Shown: piece after piece, positions 55,482 through 63,809 of the stretch | Position numbering within the stretch: position 1 is the first letter of the stretch | Layout: every line of letters starts with the position of its first letter | From: Pollutimonas sp963712655 | GTDB lineage: Bacteria > Pseudomonadota > Gammaproteobacteria > Burkholderiales > Burkholderiaceae_B | Assembly: GCA_963712655.1 (NCBI GenBank) | Contig: CAVQIT010000001.1 | Span: forward strand, 124,001 to 188,000 | Reading direction: 5' to 3' | Length of the DNA: 64,000 nucleotides | Position numbers and translations under genes: made by a program | The notes under the pieces: model-generated | Told to the model about the DNA's origin: nothing | What the model saw: only the letters and a program-made list of their open reading frames with translations | The model's database searches: none

Positions 55482-56386
55482 GATGCTTGACCTGAGTGGT
55501 CGCGCGTCCAGGCCGCGATTTCAGCATGCGTGGCGAACCACACATCGCCCTTGGCTTGCGCATGGCGGATCAGTTCTTCGAGAATCCAGATGCGCGACCG
55601 GTAGCCGATGATGTGCGGATGCATGGTCAGCTGGAACAGGCCGCCGTCTTCGTAGGCGCCTTCCAGTTCGCGCATGAAGATGTTCAATACATCGGCGGGC
55701 GCCGTGTAGGGGCGCAGCGATTGGAAGCGGTTCATCATGAAGTACACGGCATCGTCGCGTATCCATTCGACCGGCACTTCCACGATCCCCGTGGGAGCGC
55801 CGTTCAGCAGCAGTTCATAGCAATCTTCGTCGGCCATCAGGGACGAGTCATACAGCAATCCCATTTCTTTTTCTATGGCCAGCGTGGCATCGCTGAAATC
55901 CCAGGACGGCGTGCGCAGGCCTACCGGCCGTTTGCCGGTGATGTCTTCCAGCACATCGGCGGAGCGCATCATAAGATCGCGCTCGTCGTTTGCCGGCAAG
56001 ATGGAGTTGAGTTCGTGAATCCAGCCGTGGATGCCGATTTCGTGGCCGTCCGCCGTGAGCGAGCGCTGTTCGTCCGGATATAGCTTGGCGATGACCGCCG
56101 GCACGTAGAAACTGGCGCGCACGTCGTAGCGCATGAGCAACTGCTGGATGCGCGGCACGCCCACGCGGGAGCCGTACTGGCCCCAGGACAGGCGGCCTAT
56201 GGATTTTCCGCCGTCGCGCAATTCGTTGGAGTCGTGATCCGAGTCGAAAGACAGGGCTACAGCGCAGCGTTTGCCGTCGGGCCAGTGCGAAGGACGCAGC
56301 GATTGGCCCGCGCGCACGCGGTCCACCAGTTTGCGCCAGTGCTCGTCGGGCCATTGCCAGGGTTCAAGTTGTTTGGTTTCAGTCAT
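55478..56386 (-). CDS. Polysaccharide-deacetylase-fold hydrolase, PuuE/imidase-like (second copy)
   Basis: A 302-residue NodB-homology protein. Metal Asp in ALSFDSDHDSNEL, HxxxH in GIHGWIHEL, LRTPSWDFSDAT, and QLTMHPHIIGYRSR near the C-terminus. No signal peptide. It shares layout with the copy at 50637. ATG 56386 was chosen; the frame is open further upstream but only through the overlapping MFS gene. Likely opens a cyclic amide or imide ring. Confidence 0.82.
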   Translation of the reverse strand: MTETKQLEPWQWPDEHWRKLVDRVRAGQSLRPSHWPDGKRCAVALSFDSDHDSNELRDGGKSIGRLSWGQYGSRVGVPRIQQLLMRYDVRASFYVPAVIAKLYPDEQRSLTADGHEIGIHGWIHELNSILPANDERDLMMRSADVLEDITGKRPVGLRTPSWDFSDATLAIEKEMGLLYDSSLMADEDCYELLLNGAPTGIVEVPVEWIRDDAVYFMMNRFQSLRPYTAPADVLNIFMRELEGAYEDGGLFQLTMHPHIIGYRSRIWILEELIRHAQAKGDVWFATHAEIAAWTRDHSGQAS

Positions 56387-56406
56387 GGTTGTGCCTTGAA
56401 AACGAA

Positions 56407-57696
56407 TTAGCGCAAGGGTTTGCCGCTGGTTTCCCTGAGTTTGACAATGACCAGCATGGATATGAAAGCGGCGGGTATCAAATACAGATAAGTGGGCGCA
56501 AGCGGCGACCCCGTGACTTTGATCAGCCAGGTTGCCATGAAGGGAGCGAAGCCGCCGAACACGGCCGCGGCCAGCGTATAGCCGATGGACATCCAGGTGG
56601 AGCGCAAGTGTGTGGGGAAAATTTCCGAAATCGCGGCTGGGCCGGGGCCGGAATAGAGAGCCAGCAAGATGCCGAACAGAATCTGGATAGGCATGACGAC
56701 GGCCAGGCCGCCGGTGCTGGCCATCAGCGAGAACAGCGGCCAGGCCAGTACGCCGATGCTGACGGTGCTGGCCAGCAGCAAGGGCCGGCGGCCGATACGG
56801 TCGGACAGCGCGCCCCATATCGGAATGGCAATCACCATCGCGATCAGGCCGGCCGTGTTGGACCACAAGGCTTCCGAGCTGGACAAGCCCGCATGCTTTT
56901 GAGTGAAGGTGGGCATCCATGCCAGCAGCGAATAATAAGCGACAGTCCAGAAAATCGTGAAGCCGAATGCCAGGGCGCCAAGGCCGACGCCGGAGGCCAC
57001 GGGCTCGTTGGCGGGCGCTTGCCTGCTTGCCTCGAAAGAGGGTGTTTCGTCGACATTGCGCCGGATGTATACGCCAACGATCAGCAGTATGGCGCCCAGC
57101 ATGAAGGGCAGGCGCCATCCCCAGTCCAGCATTTGTTCGCTGGTCAACAGCGTAGTGAGTATGGCCGCGGTGGCCGACCCCAGCAGCGATCCGCCGGCGG
57201 TGCTGACTTGCTGGAAGCTTCCGAAGAAGCCGCGTTTGTTGACAGGAGCCCATTCGATGATGAATGCCGTGGATGTGCCCCATTCGCCGCCCGCGGCGAT
57301 GCCCTGGATGATGCGCAGCGCGACCAGAAGCACGGGCGCCCAGATGCCTATGGTTTCGTATGACGGCAACAGGCCTATGCCTATGGTGCCCAGGGCCATC
57401 ATGAATATGGTCAATATCAATGCGGCTTTACGGCCGCGGGTATCGCCCAGCCGGCCAATGACGATTCCGCCCAGCGGCCGGGCCAGGAAACCTACGCCGT
57501 AGGCGGCGAAGGCGGCCAGCAGCGAGGCGGTGGGATCGGTGCCGGGGAAGAACTTGGCGGCGATCATGGTGGCCAGATAGGCATAGACGCCAAAGTCGTA
57601 CCATTCCAGCAAGTTGCCCACTGAGGCGGCATAAATGGCTTTGCGTGACTGGGCTGTCGTGATACCGGGTTCAGACGTATGTGGAATGGTTGCCAT
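56407..57696 (-). CDS. MFS transporter, metabolite:H+ symporter (MHS) type
   Basis: A 429-residue, 12-helix transporter. SVGNLLEWYDFGVYAYLA at the start, the A-like loop RPLGGIVIGRLGDTRGRK and RIIQGIAAGGEWGTS are diagnostic of the MHS group (ProP, citrate, alpha-ketoglutarate and shikimate carriers). First gene of the leftward operon, so it probably imports the substrate of that pathway. Confidence 0.92.
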   Translation of the reverse strand: MATIPHTSEPGITTAQSRKAIYAASVGNLLEWYDFGVYAYLATMIAAKFFPGTDPTASLLAAFAAYGVGFLARPLGGIVIGRLGDTRGRKAALILTIFMMALGTIGIGLLPSYETIGIWAPVLLVALRIIQGIAAGGEWGTSTAFIIEWAPVNKRGFFGSFQQVSTAGGSLLGSATAAILTTLLTSEQMLDWGWRLPFMLGAILLIVGVYIRRNVDETPSFEASRQAPANEPVASGVGLGALAFGFTIFWTVAYYSLLAWMPTFTQKHAGLSSSEALWSNTAGLIAMVIAIPIWGALSDRIGRRPLLLASTVSIGVLAWPLFSLMASTGGLAVVMPIQILFGILLALYSGPGPAAISEIFPTHLRSTWMSIGYTLAAAVFGGFAPFMATWLIKVTGSPLAPTYLYLIPAAFISMLVIVKLRETSGKPLR

Positions 57697-57742
57697 GGAA
57701 TTTTTCCTTTACTAGGCGGCTTCGGTGTATTACAATACAATA

Positions 57743-57758
57743 CTATGTATTAACATAG
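57743..57758. promoter_or_regulatory. Palindrome in the MFS / IclR divergent region
   Basis: CTATGT (57743-57748), spacer ATTA, ACATAG (57753-57758) is an exact palindrome in the 93-bp gap between the divergent genes; GTATT and AATAC form a further short inverted pair just upstream. Candidate operator for the IclR regulator. Confidence 0.45.
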
Positions 57759-57789
57759 CATACGACATGATAGGCAAGCGCAAGGAGCC

Positions 57790-58581
57790 ATGTCAATGAT
57801 TGATGAAAGTAAAGATATAAGGGATAACCCTTTATTCGTGAATTCCTTGGCGAAAGGCATGGAAGTCATGCGGGCTTTCAATGGCGCCAATCGGTATCTG
57901 GGCCTGTCGGAACTGGTTGCTCGCACCAAGCTGGATAAAAGCACAGTGCAGCGCATGGCGCACACCTTGCATCAACTGGGTTATCTTGAAAAATGCCCCG
58001 ATACGCGGCGGTATGCGCTTGGGCTGAGCCTGCTGGATTTTTCCTTCCAGTTTGTACGCACCCACCCCTTGGTCGAGGTCGCTACGCCGCATCTGATCGA
58101 ATTGCGCCGCTCATGCGAAGAGCGGGTGGACATGAGTTTGTTCGACGGGCATACCTTGGTCTATGCGATCCGTCTGCAAAGCAAGCGCGAAAAATTCTAT
58201 ACCACGCTGGTCGGGCGGCGCATGCCGGTATTTTGCAGCGCCGGCGGCCGGGCCATGCTGGCGCGCCTGCCCGAGGATAGGGCGCGGCATATTATCGACA
58301 CCTCGGACCGCAGCCCTCTTACATCGAAATCGATTACCGAGCCGGCGGCCATCATGAAAAAAATACACGCCGCGCGCGTCGACGGCTATTCGGTGGCGGT
58401 AGAGGAATCCATACTTGGCGAAATCACCCTGGGCGCACCCATTGTGAATACGCAAGGCTTGCCGGTCGGCGCGGTGCATATCGCCGGTTCGGTTGCCAAC
58501 TGGAACCCCGAAACCATGGTGCGGCGCCTGCTGCCCGGATTGCTGGAAACCGTCAATATACTTAACGGCCGGGCGTCTTGA
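57790..58581 (+). CDS. IclR-family transcriptional regulator
   Basis: A 263-residue IclR protein. Winged HTH at about residues 15-75 (LGLSELVARTKLDKSTVQRMAHTLHQLGYLEK), then the effector domain with MPVFCSAGGRAMLARLPEDR and SVAVEESILGEITLGAPI. AAGGAG precedes ATG 57790. Divergent from the MHS transporter, it most likely controls the nine-gene operon in response to a pathway intermediate. Confidence 0.92.
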   Translation: MSMIDESKDIRDNPLFVNSLAKGMEVMRAFNGANRYLGLSELVARTKLDKSTVQRMAHTLHQLGYLEKCPDTRRYALGLSLLDFSFQFVRTHPLVEVATPHLIELRRSCEERVDMSLFDGHTLVYAIRLQSKREKFYTTLVGRRMPVFCSAGGRAMLARLPEDRARHIIDTSDRSPLTSKSITEPAAIMKKIHAARVDGYSVAVEESILGEITLGAPIVNTQGLPVGAVHIAGSVANWNPETMVRRLLPGLLETVNILNGRAS

Positions 58582-58711
58582 TAAAGCCGGTTTGCCGGGC
58601 AATGCGGCTTATCGATGCGGCCCATGCATGCGTGCCGGCCTGATTCGCCTTGATTTGTCTTGATCCGGCAGCCGCACATCTGGCTGCGCGGGTCCCGCCG
58701 ACACGGCTTCT

Positions 58712-59917
58712 TCAGGCCAACCAATGCCGCAGGTCGTAATAAGCCACGACATCGCCATCCCGGATGACAGTATTGGGCGGAATCCGCGCGAAGCCGCTGG
58801 CCCAGGGCAGGGAACTGATAATCCCCGACCCCTGCTGCGCATAGGGCTTCAGCAGGCTTGCGCCGTCCGTGCCGAACTCGGCGCGGACGCGCAGGAATTC
58901 CTCGCGCTTGTCGTTGAACTCTTTGCCGGCGGCGAGCTTGCCGTACTGCACGCCGGGCAGGACCTGCGCGCGTCCCTGCATGGTGCGTATCAAGGGCGTT
59001 ACCAGCACCGCGAATACCGCGAAGGCCGATACGGGATTGCCGGGCAGGCACACAATAGGCGTGTCCTGGGCATGCGCGAGCGCCACCGGTTTGCCGGGTT
59101 TCATGCAAACCCGCCATAAATCCAGCGCGCCGCCAAGCTGCTCGATGGCGGGCTTGACCAGGTCTTTTTCGCCGACCGAGACGCCGCCCACTGTCAGTAT
59201 CAGGTCGCAATCGGGCAGCAGTGTCGAAAACGCGGCTTGCAGCGAGGCTTCGGTGTCCATGGCGTGCAGCACATGCGCCACGCTGGCTCCCATGTTCTCG
59301 ACCAGGCTGGCCAGCATGGCGCCGTTGGAGTTGTAGATTTGTTCGGCGCCGCGAGGCTGCCCCGGCTGGATCAGTTCGTCGCCGGTGGTCAGTATGCCCA
59401 CTTTCAGGCGGGCATACATCGTTACTTCGGCGTAGCCTTGCGATGCCAGCAGCGCGATTTCGGCGGCGCCTATCAAACTGCCTTTCGCCAGCAACTGATC
59501 GCCCGAGCGCACGTCTTCGCCTTGCAAGCGCAGGTGCGCTCCCTGCACGGGCGGCTGCCTGATTTCAAATACATTGCCGGTTTCGACACCGTCTTCCTGC
59601 ATGACGACGGTATCGGCGCCTTCGGGGATCAGGCTGCCGGTGAACAGCCGTATGGCATTGCCTTGTTGCAGCGCCTCGGGCTGTTCGCCCGCAAAGCAGC
59701 GCTGCTGGATAGGGAAGCGATGCCCGGGCGCGTAGTCGGCATAATTGATGGCGTAGCCGTCCATCGCGCTATTGTCGGCGGGAGGCAGGTCCAGCGTGGC
59801 AAACAGGGTCTGGGCCAGTATGCGGCCCCGCGCTAGTCGCAGCGGACAGCTTTCGCTGATGCTTGGAGGCTTGCCGGCGGCGGCAAGGCGGGATTGGGCG
59901 ACATCGAAATCAAGCAT
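58712..59917 (-). CDS. moeA: Molybdopterin molybdotransferase
   Basis: A 401-residue MoeA that inserts molybdate into adenylated molybdopterin. DLPPADNSAMDGYAI, FTGSLIPEGADTVVMQED, TGDELIQPG and VGGVSVGEKD are family motifs, and VCLPGNPVSAF lies near the end of the MPT-binding domain. ATG 59917 was chosen over a GTG three codons upstream. It heads away from moaB with a 55-bp gap, all on the minus strand. Confidence 0.95.
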   Translation of the reverse strand: MLDFDVAQSRLAAAGKPPSISESCPLRLARGRILAQTLFATLDLPPADNSAMDGYAINYADYAPGHRFPIQQRCFAGEQPEALQQGNAIRLFTGSLIPEGADTVVMQEDGVETGNVFEIRQPPVQGAHLRLQGEDVRSGDQLLAKGSLIGAAEIALLASQGYAEVTMYARLKVGILTTGDELIQPGQPRGAEQIYNSNGAMLASLVENMGASVAHVLHAMDTEASLQAAFSTLLPDCDLILTVGGVSVGEKDLVKPAIEQLGGALDLWRVCMKPGKPVALAHAQDTPIVCLPGNPVSAFAVFAVLVTPLIRTMQGRAQVLPGVQYGKLAAGKEFNDKREEFLRVRAEFGTDGASLLKPYAQQGSGIISSLPWASGFARIPPNTVIRDGDVVAYYDLRHWLA

Positions 59918-59971
59918 GGTGAGCACGCAAAAAATGGGATAGGGAAAAAGGAAGTGCCGAACTTGCCCGCG

Positions 59972-60496
59972 CTAGGTGCGCGCAAGATAGTGGCTGCCGA
60001 AGTTGCAGGGCCGATGCGTACTGTCGAGCTGTTCTTTGACAATGCCTTCCCATGCCGTTTTGCAGGCATTGGTCGAGCCAGGCATGCAAAAGATCAGGGT
60101 TTCGTTGGCCGACCCGGCGAACGCGTCGGACTGCAAGCTGGACGTACCGATTTCCAGATAAGACAGATGCCGGAACAGTTCTCCGAAACCCGCGATGGTC
60201 AGGTCCAGCAAGGGCATGATGGCGGCGGCGGTCGATTTTCCATGTGTAAAACCCGTGCCGCCGTTGGTCAATATGATTTGTATGGCGTCATCGGCGATCC
60301 AGTCGCTGACGACCTTGCGTACCTGGTACAGATTGCCCTGGCTGATGGCGCGCTTGGCGCAGCGGTGTCCGGCCAGGGCAAGGCTTTGGGCCAGATAATC
60401 GCCGGAGCTGTCATTGGACGGGCCGCGGGTGTCGGAGATGGTAAGAATCGCGCAGTTCAGCGTAACGGCCGGTTTGCTTGGGTCGGCTTTGCTCAT
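59972..60496 (-). CDS. moaB: Molybdenum cofactor biosynthesis protein B
   Basis: A 174-residue MoaB/Mog-fold protein that adenylates molybdopterin. LNCAILTISDTRGPSNDSSG at the start, LTNGGTGFTHGKSTAAAIMPLLD (the usual TGGTG is NGGTG), and FCMPGSTNACKTAWEGIV. The length favours MoaB over the longer Mog. It overlaps moaE by four bases. Confidence 0.92.
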   Translation of the reverse strand: MSKADPSKPAVTLNCAILTISDTRGPSNDSSGDYLAQSLALAGHRCAKRAISQGNLYQVRKVVSDWIADDAIQIILTNGGTGFTHGKSTAAAIMPLLDLTIAGFGELFRHLSYLEIGTSSLQSDAFAGSANETLIFCMPGSTNACKTAWEGIVKEQLDSTHRPCNFGSHYLART

Positions 60497-60972
60497 CGGT
60501 TTCCTTCAGGGGGAGGGGGCTGATTCCATTGTCCGGTTTTGTGCTGATCGGCGTCGCGCTGCTGAACCCAGAACCGTTCGCCGCTGACCAGCGTTTCGCG
60601 TTTCCAGAACGGCGCCCGGGTTTTCAAGGCATCGATAATGTATTCGCAGGCGGCAAACGCATCGCCGCGATGCGCGCTGGCGACGGCGATGAAAACGATT
60701 TGATCTTTCAGGCGCAATTCGCCTACGCGATGCGCCACAAGGCAGTCCAGCACGTTCCAGCGCGATCGCGCATGGTCGCATAGCGATTCGATTTCCCGTT
60801 CGCACATGCCCGGATAATGTTCCAGAAACAGGGATAGCGTGGCGGCATTCTCGGCGTAGTCGCGCACATAGCCGGTAAACGTGACTATGGCGCCGGCCCG
60901 GCCTTCGGTCTTGCCGCGCAAGCCCGCTGTCAGGGCCGCGGCGTCGAAGTCGCCTTCTTGAACAATGACCAT
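60493..60972 (-). CDS. moaE: Molybdopterin synthase catalytic subunit
   Basis: A 159-residue MoaE. GAIVTFTGYVRDY near the start, LEHYPGMCEREIESL, VAHRVGELRLKD, and KTRAPFWKRETL with the catalytic Lys. ATG 60972 was chosen because VIVQEGDFD matches the family N-terminus. It works with MoaD, encoded directly upstream. Confidence 0.93.
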   Translation of the reverse strand: MVIVQEGDFDAAALTAGLRGKTEGRAGAIVTFTGYVRDYAENAATLSLFLEHYPGMCEREIESLCDHARSRWNVLDCLVAHRVGELRLKDQIVFIAVASAHRGDAFAACEYIIDALKTRAPFWKRETLVSGERFWVQQRDADQHKTGQWNQPPPPEGNR

Positions 60973-60976
60973 GGAC

Positions 60977-61231
60977 TTATCCTCCGGTGACCGGCTCGAA
61001 CACGGCAACTTCGTCGCCTGGCCGGATCAGGCTGCCGTGGCCCACGTGGTATTGGTTGACCGCAAGTTTAAGCCGCTTGACGGGTGCAAGCTGCGGGTAG
61101 CGCGATTCCAGTTGGGCAAGCCAGTCGGCGCCGCTCAGCTCTTGGGCGAGCGGCCACTGTTCTTCGCGCACCTGGGTCAGTTCGGCCACCTGCGCAAAAT
61201 AAAGAACCTTAATCGTTGCGCCATTCTCCAC
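60977..61231 (-). CDS. moaD: Molybdopterin synthase sulfur carrier subunit
   Basis: An 84-residue ubiquitin-fold protein ending in the Gly-Gly (PVTGG) that carries the thiocarboxylate. VLYFAQVAELTQVREEQW and IRPGDEVAVFEPVTGG are typical. It overlaps moaC by 23 bp and is four bases from moaE. Confidence 0.94.
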   Translation of the reverse strand: MENGATIKVLYFAQVAELTQVREEQWPLAQELSGADWLAQLESRYPQLAPVKRLKLAVNQYHVGHGSLIRPGDEVAVFEPVTGG

Positions 61232-61706
61232 TTTTTCCTCCTGATTTGTAGCGCAGCCTGATCTGTTCCAGCACGATGCCCTTGTCGGCTGCTTTGCACA
61301 TGTCGTAAATGGTCAGGGCCGCAACGCTGCAAGCCATCATGGCTTCCATTTCGACGCCTGTTTTGTAGTCGCTGCGGCAGGTGCTGCGGATAACGATGCT
61401 GCAGGCGGCGGCGTCGGGCAGAAATTCTATGCCCACGAAACTTAACGGCAAGGTATGGCACAAAGGGATAAGCTCGGCGCAGCGCTTGGCCGCCAATATA
61501 CCGGCCACGCGGGCGGTATTGAGGACTTCGCCTTTGGCGTTGTCCTGGGCGGACAGCAGTTTATAGGCGGCGGCGCTCATGCGCACCCGGCCCTCGGCGA
61601 TAGCGGTGCGCTGGGTCGTGGCTTTGTCCCCTACATCCACCATGCGAATCTGGCCCGATTCGTCAAGATGGCTGAGTGCGGCGTGGCCTGTGGGAGTAGT
61701 GCTCAT
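61209..61706 (-). CDS. moaC: Cyclic pyranopterin monophosphate synthase
   Basis: A 165-residue MoaC, partner of MoaA in the first Moco step. ALSHLDESGQIRMVDVGDKATTQRTA, AAKRCAELIPLCHTLPLSFV and KTGVEMEAMMACSVAALTIYDMCKA are intact. First gene of the leftward moaC-moaD-moaE-moaB-moeA cluster. Confidence 0.96.
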   Translation of the reverse strand: MSTTPTGHAALSHLDESGQIRMVDVGDKATTQRTAIAEGRVRMSAAAYKLLSAQDNAKGEVLNTARVAGILAAKRCAELIPLCHTLPLSFVGIEFLPDAAACSIVIRSTCRSDYKTGVEMEAMMACSVAALTIYDMCKAADKGIVLEQIRLRYKSGGKSGEWRND

Positions 61707-61968
61707 GTGGTTATCTATCGTAGAGACATGATGATGATCCTATGATATACGATTGTCCATGCCGCGGTTTGCAGCGTGCGCAATGCCTTTTTTGCGGGAA
61801 GGATGTCATAATCATCCAGAACAATCTTCGAAATCGAATGAATCCGGCCGTTTTGTCATTTGTCTGGGCAGTTTCAACAATTCTGACTTGCGTCCGGCGT
61901 ATGATTGCAGTTTCGGACGGCGCCTTCTGGGCGCCTTTTCATCTATAAACAATACCTGGAGAATGCTT

Positions 61969-62475
61969 ATGTCTATTCAAGTCGGTGATCGGGTGCCTGA
62001 TGGCACATTGGGCGAATTCATTGAAACCGCAACCGAAACCTGCGCCATCGGCCCGAACAATTTTCAGGTTGCCGATTTGGTCAAGGGCAAGACCATTGCG
62101 CTGTTTGCCGTACCGGGCGCTTTCACGCCCACGTGCTCGGCCAAGCATTTGCCCGGCTACGTCGAACTTAGCGCCCAATTAAAGGCCAAGGGCGTCGATG
62201 AAATCTGGTGCGTGGCGGTGAATGACCCTTTCGTCATGGGCGCATGGGGACGCGATCAAAAGGTGGACGGCAAGGTGCGCATGCTGGCCGACGGCAGCGC
62301 CGCCTGGACCGCAAAATTGGGTCTGGAACTGGATTTGTCCGCCCGGGGCATGGGCGTTCGTTCGCAACGCTACTCGGCCTTGCTGGTGGACGGCGTCGTC
62401 AAGCAACTGAATGTCGAGCAGGGCGGGCAGTTTGAAGTCAGCGATGCCAAAACACTGCTGGGTCAATTAGCCTAA
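61969..62475 (+). CDS. Peroxiredoxin, Prx5/AhpC-TSA type
   Basis: A 168-residue peroxiredoxin. The peroxidatic Cys lies in VPGAFTPTCSAKHLPGY, the Prx5 form of PxxxTxxC; the downstream NDPFVMGAWG segment is also typical. ATG 61969 has GGAGA at a good spacing, while ATG 61963 would be too close to it. It reduces peroxides, probably with glutaredoxin or glutathione. Confidence 0.93.
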   Translation: MSIQVGDRVPDGTLGEFIETATETCAIGPNNFQVADLVKGKTIALFAVPGAFTPTCSAKHLPGYVELSAQLKAKGVDEIWCVAVNDPFVMGAWGRDQKVDGKVRMLADGSAAWTAKLGLELDLSARGMGVRSQRYSALLVDGVVKQLNVEQGGQFEVSDAKTLLGQLA

Positions 62476-62499
62476 TCACTTTCCGGATACGCGTCACCA

Positions 62500-63807
62500 G
62501 TGATCAAGACGCTCGCCTCATTTTTTTCGCTTTACCTGGCCACGCTGCTGTTGCTGGTCGGGTCGGGGCTCTTCAATACCTACCTTGGCTTGCGGCTGAC
62601 GGCTGCTTCCGTATCGGAAGTATGGGTGGGCGGCCTGATCGCCGTCTACTATCTGGGGCTGGTGTTCGGCGCGCGCCTGGGGCACAAGGTCATTATTCGC
62701 GTCGGCCACATACGCGCGTATGCGGCCGGCGCGGCCATGGTCACCGTTACGGTGCTTGCGCTGTCCTTGATAGACAACTTGTGGGTGTGGCTGGGCTTTC
62801 GCTTTGTGGCCGGCATCGCCATGGTGACGCAGTTCATGGTGCTGGAAAGCTGGCTGAATGAACAGACGGAAAATCACCAGCGCGGGCGTGTGTTCGCCTT
62901 CTATATGGTGTGTTCCAGCATGGGGACCGCGCTGGGGCAACTGGCGTTGATGCTTTTTCCCAGCCTGAATTTCGAACCCCTGGTTTTCGTCGCCATGTGT
63001 TCAGCGCTATGCCTGGTGCCGGTCGCCCTGACGCGCCGCTTGCATCCGGCCCTGCTGGTGCCCGCGCCCATACAGGTCAAATATTACGTTGCGCGCGTGC
63101 CTCTGTCCCTGACCGTGCTGTTCGTGGCCGGTACGATAGTCGGCGCCTTCTACGGCCTGGCGCCGGTGTATGCGAGCCAGCAAGGTTTGTCCAATAGCCA
63201 GGTGGCCATGTTCCTGGCCGCCGCGGTGCTTTCCGGGCTGGCATCCCAGTGGCCTGTGGGCTGGCTGGCCGATCGCATCGACCGGGCGGGGATGATACGC
63301 GTCAATGCGCTGCTTCTTTGTCTGCTTGCCATTCCTTTGTGGGGCTGGTGGAACTTTCCTTATTGGGCGCTGGTGCTGTTTTCCTGCGGCTTCGGCATAC
63401 TGCAATTCACCCTTTATCCTTTGGGCGCCGCCTTTGCCAACGATAATGTCGACCAGGAGCGGCGCGTCGGCCTGAGCGCTATTCTTTATATGGTGTATGG
63501 CCTGGGCGCATGCGCGGGGCCGTTGATCGCGGGTGCGCTGATGCGCGGGCTGAATCCCAGCGTTTATTTTATTTTCGTGTCGGCCTGCGCCGCCGTACTG
63601 GTGATCTTCATCCGTCCGCAGCGGGTTACCGGCGCAAATCTTAGCGAAGATGCGCCGACCCATTTCGTGCCTATGTCCGACAGCCTGCAAAGCTCCAATG
63701 TGGTCGCCGCGCTCGACCCGCGCGTGGATATGGAAAGCGATGTTTCGCACGACCCGGTGCAGGTTGACGGCGCAGGCGCAAACGTGGACGTCAAGCCCGC
63801 GCTGTAA
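62500..63807 (+). CDS. MFS transporter, YcaD-like
   Basis: A 435-residue, 12-helix MFS protein starting at GTG 62500. It has SLYLATLLLLVGSGLFNTYLGLRL, then RFVAGIAMVTQFMVLESWLNEQ, typical of the YcaD group, and a hydrophilic C-terminal tail of about 60 residues rich in Asp and Val. Substrate unknown. Begins 24 bp after the peroxiredoxin stop and may be cotranscribed. Confidence 0.88.
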   Translation: MIKTLASFFSLYLATLLLLVGSGLFNTYLGLRLTAASVSEVWVGGLIAVYYLGLVFGARLGHKVIIRVGHIRAYAAGAAMVTVTVLALSLIDNLWVWLGFRFVAGIAMVTQFMVLESWLNEQTENHQRGRVFAFYMVCSSMGTALGQLALMLFPSLNFEPLVFVAMCSALCLVPVALTRRLHPALLVPAPIQVKYYVARVPLSLTVLFVAGTIVGAFYGLAPVYASQQGLSNSQVAMFLAAAVLSGLASQWPVGWLADRIDRAGMIRVNALLLCLLAIPLWGWWNFPYWALVLFSCGFGILQFTLYPLGAAFANDNVDQERRVGLSAILYMVYGLGACAGPLIAGALMRGLNPSVYFIFVSACAAVLVIFIRPQRVTGANLSEDAPTHFVPMSDSLQSSNVVAALDPRVDMESDVSHDPVQVDGAGANVDVKPAL

Positions 63808-63809
63808 GC

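Noticed and set aside
55478..57283. Apparent 601-codon fusion of the NodB-fold hydrolase with an upstream extension
   Set aside because: The extension lies in an alternative frame of the MFS gene and has no domain; the hydrolase start at 56386 fits its family.
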